The notes below the pieces were generated by a model, which saw nothing but the letters and a program-made list of their open reading frames with translations, ran no database searches and was not told where the DNA came from. Made by a program: the position numbers and the translations under genes. Positions 26,176-34,599 of a DNA stretch of 45,354 nucleotides are shown here, one piece after another; positions within the stretch are counted from its first letter, which is position 1; each line of letters starts with the position of its first letter. The DNA comes from TWA4 sp034086685 (lineage in GTDB: Bacteria; Bacillota; Clostridia; Lachnospirales; Lachnospiraceae). The stretch is from the NCBI GenBank assembly GCA_034086685.1, contig JAXDZY010000072.1, positions 1 through 45,354 on the forward strand, in the 5' to 3' direction.

Positions 26176-26247
26176 GTGCGCCCGGCGGGCGCATATTTTC
26201 CGCTCTCTTTTTTTCATCATCATAAAAATGCAGAAAGGTAATATATT

Positions 26248-26517
26248 TCATGGATGAAAAGCTTCTGTACGTTTCCTCAGATATTTGGCCTTTGTAGCCA
26301 TGCCGCCGCGGATATGCCGTTCAGATTTATTCAGATTCAGAACAGCACGGACACGGGCGGCCAGACAGGGATTGATTTCGGTGAGGCGTACGGTTACGTC
26401 TTTATGTACCGTACTTTTACTGATACCATATCGTTTCGCTGTCTGGCGTACCGTAGCTTTTTCATCAATAATATAATTGGCAATTTCCACTACACGTTCT
26501 TCTATGTAATCTTTCAA
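26248..26517 (-). CDS. spoIIID: Stage III sporulation transcriptional regulator SpoIIID (89 aa)
   Basis: A mother-cell transcription factor that modulates the sigma-E regulon. The HTH reads VRQTAKRYGISKSTVHKDVT, followed by LTEINPCLAARVRAVLNLNK and the basic tail RHIRGGMATKAKYLRK, closely like B. subtilis SpoIIID. I place the start at the TTG at 26517 (protein MKDYIEERVVEIA) because it follows GGAGG by 5 nt and matches the family N-terminus MxDYI. A GTG six codons upstream would overlap the ribosome binding site. Single gene between the peptidase and the AAA-ATPase gene. Confidence 0.93.
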   Translation of the reverse strand: MKDYIEERVVEIANYIIDEKATVRQTAKRYGISKSTVHKDVTVRLTEINPCLAARVRAVLNLNKSERHIRGGMATKAKYLRKRTEAFHP

Positions 26518-26596
26518 AAAAGCCTCCGAAGACACTGTTTGTACAGTGTATGCACAGGCCGGTTCGACTATGCGGAGGATGATCGGGTGCCGATAC

Positions 26597-28171
26597 TTAT
26601 TCTTTACAATATTTTTCTATCACGCATTCATGTTTTTTATCTCTTTTATTGTAATTTATCCCTACAAGCAGGAGATTGCCTGCATATTCATCCAGTATTC
26701 CTGAGTAATTCTTTTCTTTGATCTGTTTTATAGCACCCTGAGCTGATTGATCCCACTTTAATTCCACAATCATGGCAGGCTTATCCGTGTATTTTCCGGG
26801 AAGGAAAACAATATCTGCAAAGCCCTTTCCAGTGGGTAATTCTCTTATCAGAGTATAGTATTTTTGGGCAGAATAGTAGGCAAGTGTGATGACACAGCTG
26901 AGGGCATTTTCATTATTATAGGCAAGAATTGATACATTTGCTGAATGTATGGCATCAATTTCTTTTTCAACCATTTCTGCATCTCCGCGCAGAGTAGCTT
27001 CCAGTAAGTCTTCTGATGCCTGCAATGCTGCTGAAATCCCTTCCCACTCGCTGTATTCTACGGCATTTTTAAATTCATCAGCAACTTCCTGATTGGGAAT
27101 GTGTACCTCTTTTCTGATAGAATCATAAGCAAGATATCCAAGATGAACAAGCAGTGTAAGTACATCATCTTTACTTTTGATATTTGATATGTCATTCTGG
27201 AATGTCCTTGTATTAATTCTGCATCGGTTACCACTTAACATGGATATAATTGCATCTTTCAGCCCATCCTTATTCAAACCAATATAAAATTTTAAGGATT
27301 CATAGGTTTCTGTTTCAGTCCAGTAGTCGCCGAATTCTTCATTATTGATTGCCTGAACAACCGAATTAGGGCTGTATACAGATTTCATTTTGCTGAAAGA
27401 ATAGCCGTCATACCAGCGTTTTGTATCTTCAAAATTTATATCATACTGAAGACAGAGATTTTTTACTTCATCCTCTGTAAAGCCAACATATTCTGCCAGT
27501 TTTTTTGGCTGAAGCATGGTGTATTCCCTGAAATCAGTTAATGCGGATTGCGTTCCGTATTTTTTAATCGGCAGAATGCCTGTCATATAGGCAGCCTCGA
27601 TCATCTTATCTGTCAGACTGCTTTTAAAAAGTCCGCAAAGCAGCTGCAGATATTCCTTTTGCAAATCGGTATCATCTTTGGCTTCCCGGAACAAAGCGTC
27701 CCATTCATCAATAATGATAATAAATCGGTGTCCGGTCATTTCGGCAATCCTGGCAAGCATTACGGGCAGGGAACTTTCTTTTTCAACAGAAGGATAAATA
27801 CTGTACAGTTCTTCTGTTACCTGCTCCTGAAGATAGGATACTGTATTTTTGACATTTTTTTCAGTTGAAATGAACCATGTTATATCCAGATAAATTACAT
27901 CATATTTATTTAAAAATGTTTCATAATCAGGATCGGCTGCTATTTCCAGGTCGGAAAACAGTTCTCTGGAATCACAGCTTTTATCGTAGTATGCGCATAA
28001 CATCTGTGTTGCAAATGATTTACCGAACCGTCTGGGTCTGCTGACGCATGTCAGTTTATCTTTTGTGCCCAATGTGCTGTTGACAAAAGAAATCAATCCG
28101 GTTTTGTCGACGTAAAGCCCTCTCCGGATAGACTGAAATCCCGCATTTCCGATATTCAGATACATTCCCAT
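26597..28171 (-). CDS. AAA-ATPase-like / PD-(D/E)XK nuclease-like protein (524 aa)
   Basis: It belongs to the AAA-ATPase_like plus PDDEXK_9 group that is abundant in gut Clostridia and Bacteroidetes. The N-terminus shows the family opening (RRGLYVDKTGLISFV), a Walker A variant (SRPRRFGKSFATQML) and a Walker B (RFIIIIDEWDALF). The C-terminus shows the nuclease core (IVELKWDQSAQGAIKQI). Length is normal. The function of the group is not established; both defence and regulatory roles have been suggested. The gene is monocistronic, with TATA-rich DNA upstream. Confidence 0.85.
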   Translation of the reverse strand: MGMYLNIGNAGFQSIRRGLYVDKTGLISFVNSTLGTKDKLTCVSRPRRFGKSFATQMLCAYYDKSCDSRELFSDLEIAADPDYETFLNKYDVIYLDITWFISTEKNVKNTVSYLQEQVTEELYSIYPSVEKESSLPVMLARIAEMTGHRFIIIIDEWDALFREAKDDTDLQKEYLQLLCGLFKSSLTDKMIEAAYMTGILPIKKYGTQSALTDFREYTMLQPKKLAEYVGFTEDEVKNLCLQYDINFEDTKRWYDGYSFSKMKSVYSPNSVVQAINNEEFGDYWTETETYESLKFYIGLNKDGLKDAIISMLSGNRCRINTRTFQNDISNIKSKDDVLTLLVHLGYLAYDSIRKEVHIPNQEVADEFKNAVEYSEWEGISAALQASEDLLEATLRGDAEMVEKEIDAIHSANVSILAYNNENALSCVITLAYYSAQKYYTLIRELPTGKGFADIVFLPGKYTDKPAMIVELKWDQSAQGAIKQIKEKNYSGILDEYAGNLLLVGINYNKRDKKHECVIEKYCKE

Positions 28172-28259
28172 TTTATTCGCACCTGCTTTCCTGAAATATT
28201 TTTACTCTATGTAAATCATTGTACAGCATCCGGTTTGAAAATGCAACGCGGCATTAGAA

Positions 28260-28692
28260 CTACAGATTTCTTCCGCAGCATTTTTTGTATTTTTTACCGC
28301 TTCCGCAGGGGCATGGCTCATTTCTTCCGATTTTCTGAATTCTGCGCATGACAGGCATGGTTGGGGACTCAGGCAGGAAATTCACACATACGCCGGTCTT
28401 TTGTATTGGCAGCAGCAATGGTCTCAGGCAGCATTCCCGTCTGCCATGCCGACAGCCCTGTTTCCCGCTCGAAGTCCTGGCGGGATCTTCCTTTCAGCAT
28501 GGGGAGCTCCAGATCCATCATCAGTGAGGATACATTTACCCAGAGATCACAGGACTGGGCAAGGGTCAGGTGCCTGGGAAGCAGTCCGCAGATATCATCA
28601 AGAATTTCAGGAAGGGTCCGGCAGTTTACAATGGAAACAAACAGATCTTCCAGCATTTCTGCTGATTTCTCCGATTTTGTCCCCCGGAGCAA
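28260..28692 (-). pseudogene. SEC-C motif protein, frameshifted and 5'-truncated
   Basis: On the minus strand a coding-quality stretch (SAEMLEDLFVSIVNCRTLPE, then LPRHLTLAQSCDLWVNVSSL) stops at 28369. A different frame then encodes MRRIQKIGRNEPCPCGSGKK and KYKKCCGRNL to a TAG at 28260, the zinc-binding SEC-C tail. Dropping one base near the AAAAGACC run (about 28395) would join the two frames. The 5' end is lost at the junction near 28675-28690, where a plus-strand transporter fragment begins. SEC-C tails occur on SecA and many other proteins; the parent here is unidentified. Confidence 0.7.
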
Positions 28693-28952
28693 TCATTGCC
28701 CAGGTGATCGGAACAGTGATCGGAGCACAGATCGGAAACGGAACCATGGCGGTTTCACTGGCTCTTCCGGCCTTATTTGCCATCAATACTCAGGCTGCAT
28801 GTGACTTTATACCCGTCGGACTGGGGCTGGCAGACGCACAGGATAATACCATCAAGGTCGGAGTTCCTTCTGTTTTAACGTCCAGATTTCTGACCAGTGT
28901 GATTCGTATACTGACAGGAGTCGTTTTTGGCATAGGGCTTTACAGCGGGTGA
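28674..28952 (+). pseudogene. C-terminal fragment of a polytopic membrane transport protein
   Basis: An open frame without a credible start encodes SPGAIIAQVIGTVIGAQIGN, NTQAACDFIPVGLGLADAQD and VLTSRFLTSVIRILTGVVFG, then stops. It reads as three hydrophobic segments at the end of a larger carrier. The upstream part is absent, replaced by the oppositely oriented SEC-C remnant. I cannot name the family with confidence. The fragment ends just before a strong terminator, which may be the original one. Confidence 0.6.
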
Positions 28953-28979
28953 TTCTTTACGAAATTATCTGGTAGATAC

Positions 28980-29030
28980 AAAAAGTGCCGCAGAGGATAC
29001 TTATATAAGGTGTCTTCTGCGGCACTTTTT
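28980..29030. terminator. Strong bidirectional-looking terminator
   Basis: AAAAAGTGCCGCAGA...TCTGCGGCACTTTTT forms a long stem, 28980-28994 with 29016-29030, plus further inner pairs. A-tract and T-tract flank it on both sides. Confidence 0.85.
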
Positions 29031-29134
29031 CTGTGTGTGTTCTGCGGCGCAGGTTTTAAAGCAGCTTTTTCCAGGTATTTTATGCCGAAAAATCTGAGAG
29101 TCCTCTCGTGCGATTTGAATATGCAAATCAAAAG

Positions 29135-29163
29135 TTGACATATCAAAACCTGTAATTTATAAT
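29135..29163 (+). promoter_or_regulatory. Consensus promoter of the LytTR two-component system
   Basis: Perfect TTGACA (29135-29140), 17-bp spacer, perfect TATAAT (29158-29163). This is the only fully consensus sigma-A promoter I found in the window. It gives a ~150-nt leader before the response regulator. An imperfect direct repeat (TATC-N3-AAACCTG-like) starts at 29141, inside the spacer, and again at 29179. Confidence 0.8.
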
Positions 29164-29210
29164 GAGGAAAAAATCAGGTATCGTGAAACCTGCTTATATG
29201 ATACAAAAAC

Positions 29211-29285
29211 ATGGCTGAAATCAAGGTTGCCGAGAAACAAGCAGCTAAGCGAGTGCGGGAGAAAAAGGCTGATATTTTGTGTTAA
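29211..29285 (+). CDS. Possible 24-aa leader peptide upstream of the LytTR system
   Basis: ATG at 29211 to TAA at 29283-29285 encodes a highly basic 24-residue peptide (AEKQAAKRVREKKAD core, ending ILC). It lies in the transcribed leader, 35 bp before the response regulator start. No good Shine-Dalgarno is visible, so this could be chance. Composition is not that of an AgrD-type cyclic-peptide precursor, and no AgrB-like gene is nearby. Confidence 0.25.
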   Translation: MAEIKVAEKQAAKRVREKKADILC

Positions 29286-29320
29286 CATAGTCATTAGAAA
29301 ATCAAGGAAGATATTGCTAT

Positions 29321-30025
29321 ATGATTAACGTATGCATAGTTGAAGACGAGCAGTCTCAGGTTGAATTACTAACAGAATATTTAAATCGGTATGCTTTGGC
29401 TCACGGTGTGCAGTTTGGAATAACACATATGTGGGACGGCATGGATATCGTGGATGATTATAACGGTCAGTTTGATATTATACTTCTCGATATTCGGATG
29501 AAGCATCTTGACGGTATGAATGCAGCTGAAAAGCTTCGCAGATTAGACTCGGAAGTGGTCATTATTTTCATAACCTCCACGGTGCAGTACGCGGTTCAGG
29601 GATACACGGTGGATGCCCTGGGATATGTGCTGAAGCCGGTGCTGTATACAGCCTTTGAACAGCTGATCGAGAAGGCTGTTATCAGAGTGGAGGCACGTCA
29701 GCGCCATCTGTACATAAAAGTAAATGTTGATGGCAGACAGATCAGGCTGAATTGTAATAGTATTATCTATATTGAAAGCCGGCGTAATAATGTTATCCTG
29801 CATTGTGAAACAGCCAGTTATGTCACAGCAGGACCATTGAAAAAATATGAGGAGCTGCTGCAGGATTATAGCTTCGTTAAGTGTCATAATGCATATATTG
29901 TAAATCTGTCTGCAGTGGAGGCGGTAAAAAAGGAAGAGGTTTTTCTGACCAATGGTGAGACGCTTCCGATCAGCCGTGCCAGAAAAAAGGAATTTATGAT
30001 GGAACTGACGGAGGGAATCCTATAA
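29321..30025 (+). CDS. LytTR-family response regulator (234 aa)
   Basis: The receiver domain (~1-120) has the acidic pocket CIVEDEQ, phosphoacceptor Asp57 in DIILLDIRMKHLDG, and a Lys in GYVLKPV. The LytTR DNA-binding domain (~135-234) shows IIYIESRRNNVILHC, FVKCHNAYIVNLSAVEAVKK and LPISRARKKEF. It binds promoter DNA after phosphorylation by the kinase encoded next, whose start overlaps this stop codon by one base. The start follows AAGGAAG at a long spacing, so translation may be moderate. No target is known; the downstream GH3 and GtrA genes are candidates by position. Confidence 0.92.
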   Translation: MINVCIVEDEQSQVELLTEYLNRYALAHGVQFGITHMWDGMDIVDDYNGQFDIILLDIRMKHLDGMNAAEKLRRLDSEVVIIFITSTVQYAVQGYTVDALGYVLKPVLYTAFEQLIEKAVIRVEARQRHLYIKVNVDGRQIRLNCNSIIYIESRRNNVILHCETASYVTAGPLKKYEELLQDYSFVKCHNAYIVNLSAVEAVKKEEVFLTNGETLPISRARKKEFMMELTEGIL

Positions 30026-31353
30026 TGCTGAACAATGCATTCCTTTTCCCGGAAGTGCTTCAGGATACGCCGAGGCTCTTTACGGCAATTGCAGAATGGC
30101 TGGCTGTTTTTGAATATTTCCTTATATACAGGAAAAGAATACGTGGTGCCAGGTTTGTAATAGTATGTGTGATCACCTTTGTACTTCAGGTAATGCTGCA
30201 GTACGTGGCGGGAATTATGCCGCTGGCTGCATGGATCCCTATGATGGGGCTGACAGTGGCTTTTATGTATCTGTCACTGTTTATCGTGTTGGATGTGAGA
30301 GCAATGGATTGCGGCGTGCTGACCATTCATGCTTTCGTACTGGCGGAATTTACGGCCTCACTTTACAGACAGATCTATGTGTGGATGGTATATTTTGGCA
30401 ACAGGGATTCATTTACCAGTTCTCTGATGGTAATGCTGGTTATATATACACTTGTTTATTTTGTCTATTATCAGGTAGAGCGAGGCAATTACTCAGATGA
30501 GAGATCACTGGATATTACCGGAAGAGAACTGATTGGTGTTACTTCAACGGGAGTTGGTATTTTTATTATGGCTAATATCAGCTTTGTGTGGACGACAACC
30601 CCTTTTTCAGCCACTACAAATCTTCTATATGTAAGAACCCTGGTGAATTTCGGGGGTATGCAGATGCTTATGACGCAGATGGGCAGGCGAAATGAATTAA
30701 ATATGAAAGCTGAAAGCGATGCAGTAAATCAGCTGCTGCGGCATCAGTATGAGCAGTATAAGCTTGCGGTCGATAATTCGGAGTTGCTTCGTAAGGAAAT
30801 ACACGATATGAAGCATCTGGTCGCAGCGCTCAAAAAGGAAAATGATCCCCAAAAGAGAGCGGAGCTTCTGAAGGACATGGAGCAGGATATAGCAATCCAT
30901 GAGTCCTTTATGAACACCGGGAATCAGGTTCTGGATGTAATCCTGACTACAAAAAGTCTGCAGTGCGAAAAGCATGACATAATATTAAATGCCATGATCG
31001 ATGGTGAATGTCTGCAGGGAATTCATGTAAAGGATCTTTGTGCGTTGTTTGGAAATATCCTTGATAATGCCATTGAAGCAACCTTGCTTGTGGAGGACAG
31101 GGATAAACGGCTGATTACCCTGTCGGTAAAGCGAAGCAAACAGTTTATTGTGGTGGAATGTGTCAATTACAGTGAGAATCCTCCCATCCTTGATCGGGTC
31201 AGTATTCCCCGAACAACAAAAAAAGATGTAGTACACCATGGCTATGGGCTAAAATCAATAAGACAGGTGACGGAAAAATATGACGGAGCCCTGAGCGTAA
31301 GCTATGAAGACGGGTGGTTCAAATTGAAGGCCCTTATTGGAATGATACAATAG
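30025..31353 (+). CDS. GHKL-domain sensor histidine kinase (442 aa)
   Basis: About six N-terminal TM helices (residues ~10-225) form the sensor, as in AgrC/VirS-type kinases. The dimerisation helix carries His260 in LLRKEIHDMKHLVAALKKEN. The GHKL ATPase domain shows the N box (LCALFGNILDNAIEATLLVE) and a glycine-rich lid (TKKDVVHHGYGLKSIRQVT). This kinase group usually pairs with LytTR regulators, as here. The signal is unknown; peptides are common ligands. A strong terminator follows. Confidence 0.9.
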   Translation: MLNNAFLFPEVLQDTPRLFTAIAEWLAVFEYFLIYRKRIRGARFVIVCVITFVLQVMLQYVAGIMPLAAWIPMMGLTVAFMYLSLFIVLDVRAMDCGVLTIHAFVLAEFTASLYRQIYVWMVYFGNRDSFTSSLMVMLVIYTLVYFVYYQVERGNYSDERSLDITGRELIGVTSTGVGIFIMANISFVWTTTPFSATTNLLYVRTLVNFGGMQMLMTQMGRRNELNMKAESDAVNQLLRHQYEQYKLAVDNSELLRKEIHDMKHLVAALKKENDPQKRAELLKDMEQDIAIHESFMNTGNQVLDVILTTKSLQCEKHDIILNAMIDGECLQGIHVKDLCALFGNILDNAIEATLLVEDRDKRLITLSVKRSKQFIVVECVNYSENPPILDRVSIPRTTKKDVVHHGYGLKSIRQVTEKYDGALSVSYEDGWFKLKALIGMIQ

Positions 31354-31368
31354 AATAAAGACGCAAAA

Positions 31369-31412
31369 CGTCCTGAGATTTTGACAAGTTGTCCTCAGGA
31401 CGATTTTTTTTT
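31369..31412 (+). terminator. Terminator after the two-component operon
   Basis: CGTCCTGAG (31369-31377) pairs with CTCAGGACG (31394-31402), followed by A and nine T. The GH3 gene therefore probably has its own promoter or depends on read-through. Confidence 0.88.
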
Positions 31413-31460
31413 GCCCTGATTAATGGTAAAACATAAACATCTGATAAAGGGGGGGCAAGT

Positions 31461-33824
31461 ATGGATGCAAAAAAAATATTAGATGAATTAACCATTGAGG
31501 AGAAGGCTGCTCTGTTAAGCGGGAAGAATGAGTGGGCAAGCCGTGATTTTCCAGAGTTAGAGATAAATTCCATCGTGTTTTCCGATGGTCCCCATGGTTT
31601 ACGGAGACAGGAGGGGGCGGGAGATCACCTTGGTCTGAATGCTTCGCTTCCGGCTACCTGTTTCCCCACAGCGGCAACGGTTGCGAATTCCTGGGATCAG
31701 AAGCTTGGCTATGAGATCGGTGCAGCTCTGGGTGAGGAGGCAAAAGCACAGGGGGTAGATGTCCTTTTGGGACCTGGATTAAATATAAAAAGAAGTCCCT
31801 TGTGCGGCAGAAATTTTGAATACTTCAGCGAGGATCCTTATCTGTCAGGCAAAATGGCTGCAGGTTATATCCGCGGTATTCAAAGCCAGCACGTGTATGC
31901 ATGTCCAAAGCATTTTGCAGTGAACTCCCGTGAAACAAGGCGCATGGCAATGAATGCCGTGGTTGATGAGAGAACACTCCGTGAGATATATCTGACCGCA
32001 TTCGAAATCGCGATAAAAGAAGGCGGTGCAAAAGCGGTCATGAGCGCCTACAACGAGGTGAACGGGAAATATGCGAATGAGAATGAGCATCTGCTGCTGG
32101 ATATTCTGCGAGGGGAATGGGGCTTTGATGGAATTGTTGTAACAGACTGGGGGGCCAGTAATGATCACGTAGCAGGTGTTAAGTGCAGGTCAAATATGGA
32201 GATGCCAAACCCCGGTTTTGATTCTGCGAGAGAACTGCTGAAGGCATATGAACTGGGGATAATTTCCGAGATGGAAATTGACACGGCACTGATTCCAATC
32301 CTGGAAGCTTCAGAATACTTTAAGGAAAACAAAAGGTCCGAATTTGATCAGGAGGCTCATCATGCTCTGGCAAAAAAGGCGGCTGTCAATTCGGCTGTTC
32401 TTCTTAAGAACGAAGGCAGCATCCTTCCTTTGAATGGAGGAACACGGATTGCAATCAGGGGACCGTTTTCAAAAAAACCGAGATATCAGGGATCCGGAAG
32501 TTCGCAGGTGAATGCAACAAGAGTAGAGACCGTTGCAAGTGAAATCGGCAGGTATGACTTACAGGTCGTTGAGGATGTAAGGCAGGCAGACGTCGTTTTG
32601 TTTTTCTTTGGCCTGGACGAGATTGCAGAATCAGAAGGTGCCGATAGACTTTCGATGGATGTTCCCGGGTATCAGATCCGGGAGCTGGAAGAATTGGCGG
32701 TTCTTAATCCTAATATAGTAGGGATCATGAGTGCAGGAAGTTCGGTGAAGATGCCCTGGCTTGGATCAATAAAGGCGCTGCTTCATGGATATCTGAGCGG
32801 ACAGGCCGGGATAAGTGCACTTCTGGATATCATTGTCGGCAGGGAATCCCCCGGCGGAAGACTTTCGGAGAGTTATCCCTTCAGTTATGCGGATACGTCA
32901 ATTTTTAATTATGCGGATGAGGAGTACAGAAATCTTCAATATCGCGAAGGACCATTCGTAGGATACCGATATTATGATAAGGCGGCAATTGATGTACAGT
33001 TCCCCTTCGGTTATGGACTTTCCTATACAACGATAGAGTATAGTGGGATTTCAGTTTCCGGGGACGGCGTAAGTTTTACCCTTACCAATACGGGAAATTG
33101 CCGTGGTGCTGAAGTCGCTCAGCTGTACGTCGGTAAGCCGGACAGCATGCTTGTCCGCCCGCTGAAAGAACTGAAGGGCTTTGAAAAAGTATGGCTGGAA
33201 CCCGGGCAATCCGAACAGGTATACATTCCCTTCGATGATAAGACTTTCCGCTATTATAATGTACTGACAGAACGATGGGAGGAAGAGCCGGGAGAATACC
33301 GGATCATGATCGGAGCCAATGTGGAGGATATAAAGCTGCAGGCTGTGATATCAAGAGAGGGGACGAATGCTCCTGCGCCTTATGATATTGAAAAACTTCC
33401 AAGCTATAAAACAGGGCTTGTAAGAAATGTGCATTATGAAGAGTTTCTCTGTTTATATGGGACGCCGCTTCCGGAAGAACGAAAAGGGCAGATTGATATA
33501 AATGATCCCATCTGTCTGATGAAGGATGCCAGAAGCAGGCTCTGCAGATTGATCTGCAGAATACTGAAGAAGAAACTGGATGCTGCAAACGAAAAGGGAA
33601 TTCCTGATCTTAATATCCTGTTTATTTACAATATGCCCTTCAGGGCCATCAGCAAGATGAGTGGTGGAATGGTTTCAAGGGATATGACGGAGTCAATTGT
33701 AACGATTGCAAACGGACATTTCTTCCGGGGGCTGTCCGGTGTAATAGGAGGCTTTATAAAAAACAGAAAAGCCAATAAAGAATATCTGAAACGATTAAAT
33801 GCAAAACAGAAAGGAAGAATATGA
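31461..33824 (+). CDS. Glycoside hydrolase family 3 protein, cytoplasmic beta-glucosidase type (787 aa)
   Basis: A retaining GH3 enzyme releasing a terminal beta-linked sugar. Domain order is classical. The TIM barrel (~1-290) has FSDGPHGLRRQ (substrate-binding Asp), GPGLNIKRSPLCGRNFEYFS, KHFAVNSRE and nucleophile Asp229 in GIVVTDWGASND. The alpha/beta sandwich (~310-500) has the PYQGSGSS-like RYQGSGSSQVN loop, and then an FnIII domain follows (PFGYGLSYTTIEY). A C-terminal extension (~630-787) has no assigned role. No signal peptide, so it probably acts on imported glucosides or gluco-oligosaccharides. Start follows AAAGGGGGG. It overlaps the GtrA gene by 4 bp. Confidence 0.92.
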   Translation: MDAKKILDELTIEEKAALLSGKNEWASRDFPELEINSIVFSDGPHGLRRQEGAGDHLGLNASLPATCFPTAATVANSWDQKLGYEIGAALGEEAKAQGVDVLLGPGLNIKRSPLCGRNFEYFSEDPYLSGKMAAGYIRGIQSQHVYACPKHFAVNSRETRRMAMNAVVDERTLREIYLTAFEIAIKEGGAKAVMSAYNEVNGKYANENEHLLLDILRGEWGFDGIVVTDWGASNDHVAGVKCRSNMEMPNPGFDSARELLKAYELGIISEMEIDTALIPILEASEYFKENKRSEFDQEAHHALAKKAAVNSAVLLKNEGSILPLNGGTRIAIRGPFSKKPRYQGSGSSQVNATRVETVASEIGRYDLQVVEDVRQADVVLFFFGLDEIAESEGADRLSMDVPGYQIRELEELAVLNPNIVGIMSAGSSVKMPWLGSIKALLHGYLSGQAGISALLDIIVGRESPGGRLSESYPFSYADTSIFNYADEEYRNLQYREGPFVGYRYYDKAAIDVQFPFGYGLSYTTIEYSGISVSGDGVSFTLTNTGNCRGAEVAQLYVGKPDSMLVRPLKELKGFEKVWLEPGQSEQVYIPFDDKTFRYYNVLTERWEEEPGEYRIMIGANVEDIKLQAVISREGTNAPAPYDIEKLPSYKTGLVRNVHYEEFLCLYGTPLPEERKGQIDINDPICLMKDARSRLCRLICRILKKKLDAANEKGIPDLNILFIYNMPFRAISKMSGGMVSRDMTESIVTIANGHFFRGLSGVIGGFIKNRKANKEYLKRLNAKQKGRI

Positions 33825-34378
33825 AATTCTGGAATCATTTCTCCGAAGCGCATCCGCAGCTGACCAGATGGATCCGCGAAGGGGGTCTGTTCGTAATTAT
33901 CAGCTGGCTGATTACCCTTTTTAAATATGTGATCCTCCAGTTTTTGCCCAGGCTGTTCACCGGTCTTCCCCTGATTGATTTTGGGTTTCCGGGAAGCAAT
34001 CTGACTCTTTTTGGAAAGACCTTTAAATGGTATATCATTGGATATGGCGCCGAGCAGGGCGGACTTCCCTATTTTTGTGCATATATGATTGCGATGGTAG
34101 TGGGCGAGATTATCAATTTTTTCATGCAGAGAAATATTACCTTCAGAAGCAAAGGAAATATTGTATGTCAGGGACTATGGTACACGCTTGCTTTTTGCAT
34201 AGTAACCTGTATCGTTAATTCAATTAACTGTATTTGGGTTGCAGCAGCACAGATGATTGTACCGGATTATCTGTACAACATCGGAACAACAGTCTTAAAC
34301 GGAGGAGTATCGATGGTTATCTTCTTCTTCGTCAGTAAGATAATTTTCCCGGAAGGGAAAGAAAAACGTGACAAATAG
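33821..34378 (+). CDS. GtrA-family membrane protein (185 aa)
   Basis: A four-TM protein of the GtrA/DPMS C-terminal-like family, thought to flip or stabilise polyprenyl-phosphate-linked sugars during envelope glycosylation. Marks are FVIISWLITLFKYVILQFLP, MVVGEIINFFMQRNITFRSK (the conserved N-F-x-x-x-x-x-x-F/T-F motif) and a basic C-terminus. It is longer than the usual ~130 aa, mainly in the first loop. Its ATG overlaps the GH3 stop (ATGA), so the two are co-translated, an unusual partnership. Confidence 0.85.
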   Translation: MKFWNHFSEAHPQLTRWIREGGLFVIISWLITLFKYVILQFLPRLFTGLPLIDFGFPGSNLTLFGKTFKWYIIGYGAEQGGLPYFCAYMIAMVVGEIINFFMQRNITFRSKGNIVCQGLWYTLAFCIVTCIVNSINCIWVAAAQMIVPDYLYNIGTTVLNGGVSMVIFFFVSKIIFPEGKEKRDK

Positions 34379-34418
34379 AATATTTGCAGGAACATTACAG
34401 AAAGGAGAGTTTTGAACT

Positions 34419-34565
34419 ATGAAAAACAAACAGGTTGCCGGATTATTGCTGGCTACAGTACTTGCAATGGGTACATTTGGAATGACAGGCTGCGGAAACG
34501 GAAGTACCTCCGTGAATTCTGCAACAGTAGATGGATCAACCAAATTCCATCGTATTTTCCGATGA
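34419..34565 (+). pseudogene. Lipoprotein signal-peptide remnant fused out of frame to a GH3 footprint
   Basis: A well-placed AAAGGAGAG site precedes an ATG encoding a convincing lipoprotein leader (LLLATVLAMGTFGMTGCGN, lipid Cys at residue 25) and a short S/T-rich linker, then STKFHRIFR and a stop. The last codons lie in DNA derived from a GH3 gene read in the wrong frame. This looks like the 5' end of a lost lipoprotein gene abutted to a GH3 fragment by deletion. If still translated it would make a 48-aa lipopeptide. Confidence 0.65.
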
Positions 34566-34590
34566 ACCCCATGGCTTACAGAGAAAGGAG
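34542..34590 (+). repeat. 49-bp diverged duplicate of the first GH3 gene
   Basis: Bases 34542-34590 match 31565-31613 at 43 of 49 positions by my count. In the GH3 frame both encode NSIVFSD-PHGL, but the conserved DGP is DEP here. The tail of this footprint supplies the AAAGGAG ribosome binding site used by the next gene. Confidence 0.85.
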
Positions 34591-34599
34591 AGGTATAAA

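Noticed and set aside
28401..28683. Plus-strand N-terminal part joined to the transporter fragment
   Set aside because: This stretch is antisense to the SEC-C remnant. The plus-frame residues are compositionally odd (many Pro, Ser, Trp) and only become membrane-like after about 28674.
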